Of a stretch of DNA of 64,000 nt, positions 51,175 through 61,692 are shown piece after piece. A program made the position numbers and the translations under genes. Below the pieces are notes generated by a model. That model was not told the DNA's origin and searched no databases. It saw nothing but the letters and a program-made list of their open reading frames with translations. Numbering within the stretch: the stretch's first letter is position 1; each line of letters opens with the position of its first letter. Origin of the DNA: Prostheceraeus crozeri. Taxonomy: Eukaryota; Platyhelminthes; Polycladida; Euryleptidae. The stretch is from positions 248,001 through 312,000 of the forward strand of contig CAJQUW010005758.1 in NCBI GenBank assembly GCA_907163375.1, in the 5' to 3' direction.

Positions 51175-52373
51175 TAACGAACTTAACTCTGTTGATGAGA
51201 GATAGTTGACTGTAGTGATAGCAATTTGCTTGTCCTCATTTTTTGTATAGATGATTTAACTAGTGTCACATTTTCAGTTGTTGAACTTTCTAACTTTTTA
51301 GTGGAAAGATTGGACATTTTTACAAGTGTTTGTTTTGAAGTTTTCTGTTCGGTAAAGCTGTAAGTAAATTTTGTACAAAACTTTACAATTCACGAAGTAT
51401 TTTTCTTAATTTCCAAAGACTGCTTTCTCTAATAACCGTGAAGTTTGTAATTTTTTAATAGAGTTGTTTTTTTATAATGAAAGTCAATATTTTATAGCTC
51501 CCTACATGTACAAGATATTCATAAAGTTAAATAGCACTTGAACGTATTAATGCATGTATTGGATGATAGTCGTTGACTTCAATTTTCAACGTATTTTACT
51601 TTGTCATTTACGTAATTTATCTACTTCTCATAATAAACCTACTTATTAATTGCAATCGAATTTACGTGAACGATCATATTAGTTTCGTTGGAGTTTCACA
51701 TGTAATTGAACAAGATTGATGACATGATAAATTTAATTTCAATTAAACAATAATATGCATATACATAATAAGATTATGAAAACCTATAAAAGCCTGTATA
51801 TTTTTTTGGGACCTATAATTTTAGCCTATATTCTCACTAAAATTCGTTGGGAGGCCTGCTGCCTGTTATATGCTTAGCAGGCCCTAGCTACATGTTAGAA
51901 TGTTACAATTCCTAGCCTAGGCTAGGAACACTTAATTTGATTTTGTCTAGAGCTAGGTTTATGCAGCATCATCTATTGAACGTACCTTTGTAACATTTTA
52001 CGACAACAAGCTAGAGATTTAGAAGGACACGACGGTGGCGGTACTGTGCATGATTTTGTTTTACATAGACGTATGGCAAAATGTAGTCTAAGCTTAGTTA
52101 TCAGATTAAAATCCTTCAGTTCCCCATACGCTACACCTAATCGAAAGAGACATAGGTGATTACATTTTTATATGTTAATTTTTCACAACAATTAAAAGTT
52201 CTAGAATTTCATTGTCAGTGCTAAAATTAACAATTTACTGATTGACATGATGGATTCAACATGAAGGACACTTCCTCACATCATACCGGATAAAATTATG
52301 CCGATGTGACCGTCTCTGCCGGTATTGGCCGGTCTGATTTTTCAGACCGGACCGGCGACCGGTTACATCTCTG
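51175..52373. other. 3' non-coding part of hAT element A
   Basis: AT-rich, no coding. Contains ACCTATAAAAG-type and GGGAGGCCT blocks that mirror the left subterminal region (31036-31130), then the terminal ACCGG-rich repeat. Confidence 0.6.
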
Positions 52374-52381
52374 ATACAAGC

Positions 52382-52638
52382 GTAGAATTGTAGACTGCGT
52401 GCAGTGTCAGTGTCGAATAGAATTTTTCCAAATCTTCTGTTCGCTGCCTGAAGTGGGTGGGTTTTTGTAAACTTGAGCGAGAACTATATTAATTGCTGAG
52501 CTCTGACGTTTCACCAAAATCACGCAGTCATAAATTGTGACGTAATCAGTTAACAAATTCGCTTTAACATTTTACATGATGACACCAATCCAACCTTACC
52601 TGCGTGTTGACTTTCTTCACCCGAATATACTGCATAGC
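52382..52638 (-). pseudogene. RTE-like LINE endonuclease remnant, middle part
   Basis: In shifting minus-strand frames: SSRSSLQ, PTSGSEQKIWKNSI (compare APTSDSSEEEIEDFY of RTE-type endonucleases) and STLTLHAVYNSTLVC, leading across the hAT site into RSGEIMIVMGDLNANV at 30640. Position and order support one LINE split by the hAT element. Confidence 0.5.
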
Positions 52639-52740
52639 CATTTGACTGCAAATTTGTTCAAATATAGTACTTCCAGTTGGGAGACTCATAATATGGGATT
52701 TTTCCGGATAAAACACCAACTGTGGTCAAATCTTTTATTT

Positions 52741-52780
52741 GCAGACGTTTCGGTGGCAGACTGCACACCTTGTTCACTGC
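52741..52780 (-). ncRNA. Hammerhead-like ribozyme remnant (left arm)
   Basis: Inverse copy of 53454-53493. Stem II GGTG/CACC and the CGAAACGTC block are kept; the CTGATGA box is degraded (GTGAACA). Confidence 0.4.
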
Positions 52781-52916
52781 GATAAGCCGATGAAATGAAA
52801 TAAAATGACAAGAGGAATGTTGACTAAAACTCATCTATCATAGATAAAATACTGTAGAAGAAAATAGACTTACAGATATGTTACTTACATATATAAAAGA
52901 AGGTAATACTTAGACA

Positions 52917-53324
52917 TTGCAAAATTGTTCGGAGTACTTCAAAATCTGTTTGACGAAGGTTAAACCGGTGGAGCCTGATAAGAGCAACGTTATATACAAA
53001 ATTGGGTGTCATGATTGTAGCAAGTTCTACATTGAAGAAAGTGGGCGAAAGTTGAGCACTCGAATAAAGGAGCATCAGCGAAGTACAAGAGATATCAGTA
53101 ATTCATCAGCCGTGTCAGAACATTCGCATACATCGAGTCACCGTCCAAACTTTGAGGCTTCAATCGTCTCCAGGGAAAGTAATTGGTATAAAAGGAAATT
53201 GAAAGAATCTATGTATATATATGCTAACAAAGAAAGTATCTACAATCGCGATAATAGCATTGGTGTCCATGACATTTGGAAACCGTTGATTTTGAAGTAC
53301 TCCGAACAATTTTGCAATGTCTAA
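52917..53324 (+). pseudogene. Penelope GIY-YIG endonuclease domain
   Basis: SNVIYKIGCHDCSKFYIEES, then GRKLSTRIKEHQRS are the GIY and YIG strands with the catalytic Arg; the usual Gly of YIG reads Glu here (YIEES). SAVSEHSHTSSH is the later conserved His block, followed by KLKESMYIYANKES (the typical REAIEI-type end). The reverse transcriptase is missing. The frame begins and ends within the inverted arms. Lineage differs from the copy at 14.2-15.4 kb, whose nuclease starts with IIYEFLCPCGARYIGKTT. Confidence 0.8.
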
Positions 53325-53453
53325 GTATTACCTTCTTTTATATATGTAAGTAACATATCTGTAAGTCTATTTTCTTCTACAGTATTTTATCTATGATAGA
53401 TGAGTTTTAGTCAACATTCCTCTTGTCATTTTATTTCATTTCATCGGCTTATC

Positions 53454-53493
53454 GCAGTGAACAAGGTGTGCAGTCTGCCACCGAAACGTCTGC
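53454..53493 (+). ncRNA. Hammerhead-like ribozyme remnant (right arm)
   Basis: GCA, GTGAACA (for CTGATGA), AGGTG, loop, CCACC, GAAAC, GTC, TGC follow the order of a hammerhead ribozyme of the minimal type known in Penelope-like terminal repeats. The first core box differs at several positions, so cleavage is unlikely. Confidence 0.4.
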
Positions 53494-53557
53494 AAATAAA
53501 AGATTTGACCACAGTTGGTGTTTTATCCGGAAAAATCCCATATCATTTGACTGCAAA

Positions 53558-53710
53558 CTTCCTGTTTTTGCCATCTTACTTCTGGAATTCCTAGTTTCTT
53601 GACATTCATCCTCTTCATTTCATGTTTTATGTAGTCAAGTTTGCCTACAGTAGTGAAGTCATATCTACAGACATTCATGAGAGTAGGATGATGAAATGTA
53701 GCAGGAATAA
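53558..53710 (-). pseudogene. RTE-like LINE endonuclease remnant, N-terminal part
   Basis: MNVCRYDFTTVGKLDYIKHE, then MKRMNVKKLGIPEVRWQ match the start of RTE-type endonucleases (GKLELLKREMERMNVDVLGISEVRW). It is cut off on the left by the Penelope element and on the right by the fold-back element. Confidence 0.7.
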
Positions 53711-56315
53711 ACGTGTGTGAAGTTAGCACCGCCACTCAGCACCGCCATCTTGAAAATGGAATGTGCCACTCAAATAAAACTAACAGATCGATGCATTTGG
53801 TGTGTGCCAGCATGTGCCACCCATTATTTTTAAAGAATTCCTCCTAGTTTAGGAAAAATCGCTGCTCGAAAGTTCGACATGGCGGTGATGTGAAGTTAGC
53901 ACCGCCACAAATTTTTTTTTCCAAAATACACAATCAAAACATACGAAACACGCACAACAGATAGAAGGGCATCAAAAACATTGTGCCAGCAAGTTTCAGC
54001 ACCTAAATCTCCGTACTTGCTGAGAAATTAGTCCCCGAAACCACAAAATGGCGGTGATGTGAAGTTAGCACCGCCACAAAATTTTTTTTTCCAAAATACA
54101 CAATTAAAACATACGAAACACGCACAACAGATAGAAGACCACCAAAAACATTGTGCCAGCAAGTTTCAGCACCTAAATCCCCGTACTTGTTGAGAAATTA
54201 GTCCCTGAAACCACACAATGGCGGTGATGTGAAGTTAGCACCGCCACGAAAATTTTTTTCCAAAATACACAATCAAAACATACGAAACACGCGCAACAGA
54301 TAGAAGACCATCAAAAACATTGTGCCAGCAAGTTTCAGCACCTAAATCCCCGTACTTGCTGAGAAATTAGTCCCCGAAACCACAAAATGGCGGTGATGTG
54401 AAGTTAGCACCGCCACTGAAGTCTTTTTTTAAAATACGCAAATAAAACACGCGAGACAAGTACAACTGAGAGATGACCATCAAAAACATTGTGCCAGCAG
54501 GTTTCTTCTCCTAAGACGCCGTACTTGCGGAGAAATTAGCCCCCGAAAGCTCAATGCGCTGGCGGTGATGTGAAGTTGGCACCGCCATCTTGAAAAATAC
54601 ATGTGCCAGTCAAACCAACGATCAGCATCGATCTAGATGGAGTGTGCCAGCATGTGCCACTCATTTATTTCACGAAAATCCCAACAGATCCGGTGGAAAA
54701 CCAACCCGAAAGCTCAATGGCGGTGATGTGAAGTTGGCACCGCCATCTTGAAAAATACATGTGTCAGTCAAACCAACGGTCAGAATCGATCTAGACGGAG
54801 TGTGCCAGCATGTTCCACTCGTTTATTTCAAGAAAATCCCAACAGATCCGGTGGAAAGCCAACCTGAAAGCTCAATGGCGGTGATGTGAAGTTGGCACCG
54901 CCATCTTGAAAAATGCATGTGCCAGATTGATGTATATTTTGGAAAAAAATTTTAGTGGCGGTGCTAACTTCACATCACCGCCATGTCGAACTTTCGAGCA
55001 GTGATTTCTCCTAAACTAAGCGGAATTCTTTAAAAAAAATGGGTGGCACATGCTGGCACACTCCGTCTAGATCGATTCTGATCGTTGGTTTGACTCACAC
55101 ATGTATTTTTCAAGATGGCGGTGCCAACTTCACATCACCGCCATTGAGCTTTCGGGTTGGTTTTCCACCGGATCTGGTGGGATTTTCGTGAAATAAATGA
55201 GTGGCACATGCTGGCACACTCCATCTAGATCGATTTTGATCGTTGGTTTGACTGGCACATGCATTTTTCAAGATGGCGATGCCAACTTCACATCAACGCC
55301 ATCGCATTGAGCTTTCGGGGGCTGATTTCTCCGCAAGTACGGCGTCTTAGGAGAAGAAACCTGCTGGCACAATGTTTTTGATGGTCATCTCTCAGTTGTA
55401 CTTGTCTCGCGTATTTTATTTGCTGTATTTTAAAAAAAGACTTCAGTGGCGGTGCTAACTTCACATCACCGCCATTTTGTGGTTTCGGGGACTAATTTCT
55501 CAGCAAGTACGGGGATTTAGGTGCTGAAACTTGCTGGCACAATGTTTTTGATGGTCTTCTATCTGTTGTGCGTGTTTCGTATGTTTTGATTGTGTATTTT
55601 GGAAAAAAAATTTCGTGGCGGTGCTAACTTCACATCACCGCCATGTCGAACTTTCGAGCAGCGATTTTTCCTAAACTAGGAGGAATTCTTTCAAAATAGT
55701 GAGTGGCACATGCTGGCACACTGCATCTAGATCGATTCTGATCGTTGGTTTGACTGGCACATGTATTTTTCAAGATGGCGGTGCCAACTTCACATCAACG
55801 CCAGCGCATTGAGCTTTCGGGGGCTGATTTCTCCGCAAGTACGGCGTCTTAGGAGAAGAAACCTGCTGGCACAATGTTTTTGATGGTCATCTCTCAGTTG
55901 TACTTGTCTCGCGTGTTTTATTTGCTGTATTTTAAAAAAAGACTTCAGTGGCGGTGCTAACTTCACATCACCGCCATTTTGTGGTTTCGGGGACTAATTT
56001 CTCAGCAAGTACGGGGATTTAGGTGCTGAAACTTGCTGGCACAATGTTTTTGATGGTCTTCTATCTGTTGCGCGTGTTTCGTATGTTTTGATTGTGTATT
56101 TTGGAAAAAAAATTTTCGTGGCGGTGCTAACTTCACATCACCGCCATGTCGAACTTTCAACCAGCGATTTCTCCTAAACTAGGAGGAATTCTTTAAAAAT
56201 AATGGGTGGCACATGCTGGGACACACCAAATGCATCGATCTGTTAGTTTTATTTGAGTGGCACATTCCATTTTCAAGATGGCGGTGCTGAGTGGCGGTGC
56301 TAACTTCACACACGT
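53711..56315. mobile_element. Fold-back / MULE-like element with 15 dyad repeats
   Basis: ACGTGTGTGAAGTTAGCACC at the left is mirrored at 56296-56315. Perfect 9-bp duplication CAGGAATAA (53702-53710, 56316-56324), the size made by Mutator-like and fold-back elements. Each arm (about 1.25 and 1.35 kb) is a tandem series of about 158- and 170-base units joined by a 26-base dyad (GGCGGTG ... CACCGCC). Dyads start at 53881, 54050, 54220, 54389, 54561, 54719, 54877, then inverted at 54957, 55117, 55275, 55448, 55617, 55777, 55950, 56120. No coding capacity. Confidence 0.9.
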
Positions 56316-56582
56316 CAGGAATAAGGTCACATAAATAGTCAAACTACATTGTTTTTAGAAATTCAACCGTAGTTAAATTGAGCTTCCTCAGACACTTTTA
56401 TTTTCTTTCTGCTTATAAATTATGAATGATAATTATGAATAAAACAGTAGGGCCTAACACCTTAGTGCAATATCATAATATTATTATATCATGATGATTT
56501 TTGTCAGTGAATATTGAGATTAATTCGATTTTTGGTGGTGCATTCCATGTATCTTAAATTAAATTATCTTTTGAACTTTCAG

Positions 56583-56977
56583 GATCTCAAGACGTTGCAG
56601 CTGACAAAGATCTACTTAATAGTATGGGTATCACTCATGTGATTAATCTGGTAAACGCTTCTGTTCCTGATTTTTATCCCCAAGATTTTCAATATCTATC
56701 GCTCGATGTGAGGGATGATTTACAAGAAGACATCTTACTGTTCACTGAAGTTTGTAGCAATTTCATCCTTCGCTCTAAATCCTCCAGTGGCTCATGTTTT
56801 GTTCATTGCAACGCTGGAAGATCCCGGTCCGCCAGTATTATTTTAGCATTTTGCATTGAAAACAGCAACATGACGTACAATGATGCATACCAATTTGTAT
56901 CATCAAGTCGATCAATATGTCCTAATACCACTTTCAAACAACAACTAAGGAATTTGGCGATGAAAGTTAAAAGTTGA
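56583..56977 (+). CDS. DUSP19-like: DUSP19-like dual-specificity phosphatase, catalytic exon
   Basis: After the TTTGAACTTTCAG acceptor the exon completes a split Gly and reads SQDVAADKDLLNSMGITHVI, then SLDVRDDLQEDI (general-acid Asp), CFVHCNAGRSRSASIILAF (the HCx5R phosphatase loop, Cys and Arg present) and SICPNTTFKQQLRNLAMK, ending at TGA 56975-56977. Vertebrate DUSP19 has GSQDAAHD, VHCNAGVSRAA and SICPNxGFMEQLR in the same places. Both exons are free of stops and keep the catalytic residues, so the gene looks functional. It would dephosphorylate Tyr and Ser/Thr residues of cytoplasmic signalling proteins. Confidence 0.85.
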
Positions 56978-57185
56978 TAGATTTTAAAGGATGTTGACAT
57001 AATCTTATTTCTGTTAATAAATGTCTCATATTGATGTATTCAAACAGGCTTTGTGAAATGTGGGTCTGCGCTCGGAAATTCAACTTAATGACATTCAGTA
57101 TTATGTCCGATGACAAAAGGATTTTTCTGTTAAAGCTAACATCTTTGCTTCATTCTTTGAATTGAAATGATATTTTACAATGTGA

Positions 57186-57809
57186 GGTACTTATGGGTCA
57201 TCTCCCCCCTTCGTCTTTAAATTTGTCTAAAATCCGTAGAAATGAACCAATCGTCAGAAATTTTTAAACACACGTAAGTGAGGGTACTCTCCAGCCACAT
57301 ACCAAATTTTAAGCAAATCGGAGAAGCACTTTTTGAATTAGGAGCGATAACTTGAAGTGCAACGATGTCAGCAGCTTGATCTGATTTGTCAGTGACTTCA
57401 TCGTTTGAGCAGAAAGCACTTGAGGTCAACAAAGTCATTTCCCGACAACTCGTGAAGCGATGATGACCAGACCACATCCCTTACATTAATATGCTTCTTA
57501 AAAAGGCGTGGCTAAGTAGTGACCGTGGGAAAATTTAAGTGGCACTGGATGAGACGAAGAAGGAGAGAGAACAACGCACACGCGGCGAGTAGCGATTATG
57601 CGTCGAACAAACGAAGTCAGATCAAGCTGTTGGCATCGCTACACTTCACGTTATCATCTCTAATGCAAAAATGTCTGATCCGCATAAAATTTTGTATGTG
57701 GGTAGAAAATATACTTCTGTATGTCTACCTGAAGTTTGCTGAAGATCGATTCATTTTCGCAGATTTTAGACAAATCTGAAAACCTGGGGGGAGATAACCC
57801 ATAGGTACC
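57186..57809. mobile_element. MITE family GGTACTTATGGG, copy 2
   Basis: 624 bases, ends GGTACTTATGGGT and ACCCATAGGTACC. Perfect 8-bp duplication CAATGTGA (57178-57185, 57810-57817). Internal sequence clearly the same family as 6814-7440. Confidence 0.85.
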
Positions 57810-57817
57810 CAATGTGA

Positions 57818-58189
57818 ATCGCATTGAATTTGTAATTTGCTTTTACAGTATGTATTAATTGTTATCTCTATAAGATACACAAGAAGGGGAGAAAGAGAAG
57901 AAGAATGGACATAGATGCTTATATTGTGTAAGTATTCCTTTAAGAAGGGTGATTTGTTGATGTGGAGTGGTGCCAGTGTACTGCGTGTGCGTCTGTCGAG
58001 TGTTTGTTCTGATTGGTGAACTGTTGGAGAGATTGACTTTTGTTGTTTTGTCTGTGCGATAGGTAAGTACCGACGTGGCGATTGTGCGTTTGTTTAAGTA
58101 CCTAAGTTCAAGGACAACTATAAATAGATATGGCCATATCTATTTATAGTTGTGCTTGCTAAGTTGCTTTGTTGTCGCGTTGGATGGCT
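57818..58189. other. No gene; contains a 40-base perfect palindrome
   Basis: 58114-58153 (ACAACTATAAATAGATATGG followed directly by its inverse) is a perfect palindrome without a spacer. Otherwise nothing was recognised. Confidence 0.7.
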
Positions 58190-58600
58190 GTATGAGTGGA
58201 GGTGAAGTGTACTTCCCTGTCGTAAAAATTGTGGGTTTTTGTTGTCTGTGAGGCACTGACTATTGAGTGAGGAGATGGAGGGGATGATGTTGACATTTTG
58301 CTTTCTTTAAAAGCTGTTTTGCATGTAGTGTGAGGTGTTCAACAGGACGTGTGTTAGGTCGTGTAACCCGTGCATCCCGTGTCGATTCTAAGCGCTTTGT
58401 TCCGTGTTACTCGTAGCTTGTCGATGTTTGTTTGTGAGATGATTGTTGACCAGACTGTGGATGTGTATTCCAAGAGGGGACGTGTGATGGCCTTGTAGGT
58501 GGCCACGATGGTCTCTTGCTATTGTGCCCAATTGGTGGAAGTGAGGCATGAGAGAATGTTGAGTGTTTCTTGCTTCTTCGCAAATGTTGTTGACGTATGT
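58190..58600 (-). pseudogene. LINE reverse transcriptase C-terminal remnant (jockey/CR1-like)
   Basis: On the minus strand, in shifting frames: TIVATYKAITRPLLEYTSTV then WSTIISQTNIDKL and RNKALRIDTGCTGYTT. These match the typical end of jockey- and CR1-like reverse transcriptases (LLxTYKAIGRSLLEYASPVW ... ALRxATGCT). Catalytic motifs are not present, so this is a 3' fragment. Several stops. It belongs to a lineage different from the other LINEs in the window. Confidence 0.6.
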
Positions 58601-59750
58601 TGTGCATGTATCTTGTGTGTCCAGACCAGTATTCGGTTGTTGTTGAGTGTTGTAAGTGGAGTGTTCTCAATTGATCTTCCTCTGCATCGCTATCGTGAGC
58701 CATGGGCGGAAGAAGATAGGCACAGAACAAACAATTACTAAAGTCTGAGTGCAGATCTGCATTCATAACAGCAGCACTCAGTTTTCCTACTATTTTCTTA
58801 TCACATTCATTTTTTCTGGATTTTGAAAGATATTAGTTCCGTAATTTGTCCTGTAATTCTATATGTTTATTTTTGATTTCTTTTATAGCCCAATGGCGAT
58901 TGTTCTCACGATATGCGATTTTCGATTTGCTCATAAAATAGTTTGTTCTATAATTGTATTTCACTGTTACTGATAACTCACGGAACTTTTCTGTCAACAT
59001 CAGGACAAAGGGATTTTAAGTTGATCAAGAGATGAAAGTGAAAAGACGATGTGTGTAGATTTGTACGGGCGTTCGTAATTTTGGAGCGCTAGTTAATTGA
59101 CTTGTCTTTCTTGAAATTGTTTATGAACAACAGTGTTCGTGTAGACCTGTGCCTAAATTATGTACATGAGTGTACATGTACGGATCAAGTTTGACGCAGA
59201 ATTTTTAGATGCACGGATGAGAAATTTCCACACATGCACGGGGTCCCACTAATTCTGCCTATTGGATTAGCTCCTTGAAAATGTGAATTTCCGCCGAGAT
59301 CCCGTTTCCCCATCCTCATCCGTGTAGATGCCATTTCTTCTGACAACAGCTTGCTTGATCAATTTTTCAATAAATACCATTTTCTCCATAATTCACAATT
59401 TTCAATGACTTCCATGTGCAAACATTTTACATTCTACGGCTGGGTTTCTAATGATACTATCAAACTTAAAATATTTGGATTATATGTTGTGTGGTTCAAA
59501 GCTTTATTTTTAACAGAAGCAATGTCAAAGGGGTTAGACCACAATTTTTGCGCATTTTTCACATTTTTGCAAAGTCAAGAGAAGAAATTCAAAAATGCCT
59601 TCAATTCATGACAGTAAAGATAGACCTACAGCTGCCAATTTTATATACTATTAATATACCTATTCATATAACCTTATTATTCATAAAATGTTATGTTATG
59701 AACCTATACACATACAGATTACTAGTTATAACCCTAGGTTTTCATTTACA
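58601..59750. other. No gene recognised
   Basis: Open frames here are short and without motifs. At 59211-59221 GCACGGATGAG is mirrored by CTCATCCGTG at 59319, perhaps a very small inverted-repeat element. Confidence 0.45.
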
Positions 59751-59898
59751 GTCGACCGGTAATGCCAACTTTCCGACCCAATACAACATTTCTATCATTG
59801 GCTCCGACAAAGAGGACAGAGAGTTTATATGGCGAGAGCCTATGCTCATTTACAAACTGAGTAGAAGTGATGGTCGAAATGAAATGGAATTTCTTTAA
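59751..59898 (+). CDS. Candidate terminal exon, unidentified
   Basis: A polypyrimidine-type acceptor (GGTTTTCATTTACAG, ending 59750) precedes an open frame STGNANFPTQYNISIIGSDK then EDREFIWREPMLIYKLSRSD, ending at TAA after EMEFL. Composition looks protein-like and differs from the flanking AT-rich sequence. No motif was recognised and no partner exon was found, so it may be a chance frame or an old gene fragment. Confidence 0.25.
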
Positions 59899-61000
59899 AC
59901 GTAATAATGTTATTTCTTCATCATAGTATCGTATGTGTAGTACCACATTTCTCTATCTAAGATCTCTTGGTTATATTCTCGCTTCAATTCTCTTAATGTA
60001 TATTAGCACATCTCAAAAGTTTGACATTTTTGTCAATGCATGCTCACATTGCTCTGCTTTTATAATAAATTGTTTAGTAGTCGAAATTAATTGGCAATGA
60101 ATCATTTAATTATCATCGATTACTTGACATTCCCCTTTTTCATTTTTATTATGTCTCACCAAAATGTCCTCTCTTAGCGACAATAAGTACATGTAGTTGA
60201 CTGGTTAAGCAAACTGTTCTTTCTGACTGTCGTGTCAAACACTAGCGAACTCCTCACTGTGCTTCCTATCAACTAAACTTTCCGGTACACGGAGAAAGAA
60301 TAAATTTTCATTCTTAGGAGTTTGTCCAAACCACCATTGAATTTCGTTGCGAGCGCTAACTTTCGTCATTATGTAACATATTTATCAATATCATGTGCCG
60401 GTCAAATAGGTTGCCATGACAGCTTAATTGGATTCACTCTTGCAAAAAATTGACAAGTGACCTAGAGTAATATTGGTAGTTTCTCTACATTTCGTAGTGA
60501 TTCAATGGGATCTTCGCGTCTTCAATCATGTTGGATATGAATTAGGGCCAAGTACTCGAGGGTCGGAAGAACACAGAATTTTCTCAAACACTATTTCAAA
60601 ATGAAGGTATGTCATGTAACAGTTGTTAGTGGCATACAATAAAATTATGTTGTTCATTTAGTCAATTGTATAAATTAGCTATTACTATGATAGTTCCTGA
60701 ATATAAAGCAGTATGATTGCAAATCATGCGACAATTATTCTAAATTCAAAATGTAAGTCGTACGGAATCCAAGTATTCAAATTTTCACAAAAGTACCGGT
60801 AACCATGCATTATACATGTTCGGTATTCATTTAGTTCATTGATGAAATAAATGCCGCGTCGGTATATTTAGGGTTGCATTTTGAATGATGATTAGACTTA
60901 AAGACAAATAATATTGCTTTGATTATTGTCCATTAATCAGTCTTTCAAACAATAATGATGAATTTCATGATAAAGCTAAACTGCATATTTTGCGAGATTG
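59899..61000. other. No gene recognised
   Basis: AT-rich, no coding similarity, terminus or repeat structure seen. Confidence 0.5.
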
Positions 61001-61004
61001 CGTT

Positions 61005-61692
61005 AAAAGTGGGCTTATAAGAAAAATGGTGCTCATGGGACTGAATCAAGCGTCACAAAACTTCAGTTGCATTTAGTTGAGGATACTTTTAACCGACATG
61101 CAATACAAATACGCTAATCGGGCTAGTAAGCCTACTTTTTTAATCAGACGATAATTTGAAGTGTGGTGATGTCATCAGCGTGATCTGATTTAACTGTCGG
61201 ACGCATTTTTATTAAACTCGTGTATGCATTGTTGTCTTACCGTCTTCTTCCCATTAGCTGCCATTTTAAATTTCGCGAATCCTAATGCTACCACACCTTT
61301 GTTGAATATATCAGTGCAAGGGATGTGGTCTTGGTCATTATCACTTCACGAGTTGTCGGCGTAATTGTCGCGAAATGAATATATCGACCTCTATCTGTTC
61401 ATAATGCGTCGAACGCACGAAATCAGATCAAGCTGCTGACATCACTGAACTTGAAGTAATAGTATCTAATTCAAAGAGTGCTTTAATATGCAATAATATG
61501 ATATAATATTTGATACATATGGTTATTATCACAAACGTTTGTCAAATTTTCGTTTTTTGTGTGCTTTTGGCGTCGTACCCAACATGGATGGAACCATCGA
61601 CGTTAAATGGTGTAAGTAAGTAAGTGGGTAGAAATTATCTTCAACTGCATGTATATGAACAATGTGTGTGGGGAGAGAGCCCATAAGTTCCG
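61005..61692. mobile_element. MITE family GGTACTTATGGG, copy 3 (worn, interrupted)
   Basis: CGTCACAAAACTTCAGTTGC, GTGATGTCATCAGC and TGATCTGATTT on the left and AGATCAAGCTGCTGACATCA then AGAGCCCATAAGTTCC on the right match copies 1 and 2. About 61490-61622 is extra sequence ending GACGTTAAATGGTG and TAAGTAAGTAAG, which looks like the 3' end of a short retroposon. No target duplication is readable. Confidence 0.65.

Larger units (their letters stand above)
30662..52373 (+). mobile_element. hAT element A (21.7 kb with insertions)
   Basis: Ends CAGAGATGTAACCGGTC and, inverted, GACCGGTTACATCTCTG; both ends carry several ACCGGnCCGG-type repeats. A perfect 8-bp duplication ATACAAGC lies at 30654-30661 and 52374-52381. 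Subterminal AGGCCTCCC (31036) is mirrored by GGGAGGCCT (51850). Subtracting the Polinton and hAT element B leaves about 4 kb, a normal size for an autonomous hAT. It carries transposase pieces at 33446-33974 and 50114-51174. Confidence 0.9.
52653..53543 (+). mobile_element. Penelope-like element with inverted terminal arms
   Basis: Flanked by a 14-bp duplication CATTTGACTGCAAA (52639-52652, 53544-53557). The sequence 52691-52946 is repeated almost perfectly in inverse at 53288-53543, leaving a core of about 340 bases with a GIY-YIG domain. Penelope-like elements often carry one partial copy in inverse orientation. A small unique stretch (52653-52690) lies at the left edge. Confidence 0.8.
11915..56582 (+). 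other. DUSP19-like: 44.7-kb intron of the DUSP19-like gene
   Basis: Bounded by GTAAGT (11915) and TTTGAACTTTCAG (ending 56582). It is phase 1 and restores the conserved FGSQDVAAD sequence on joining. Nearly all recognisable content is transposons, many nested. Elements occur in both orientations, and no other host exon was recognised inside. Confidence 0.75.

Noticed and set aside
30662-52373. The 21.7-kb hAT as an assembly artefact
   Set aside because: Three independent perfect duplications (ATACAAGC, GCTTAAAG, TAAAAG) at the right places and continuous coding phase across the Polinton make a misassembly unlikely, although long reads would settle it.
53881-56145. Regularly spaced 26-base repeats could be read as a CRISPR array
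   Set aside because: Units are 158-173 bases, turn over into inverted copies halfway, and the whole has inverted ends with a 9-bp duplication in eukaryotic DNA; it is a fold-back transposon.
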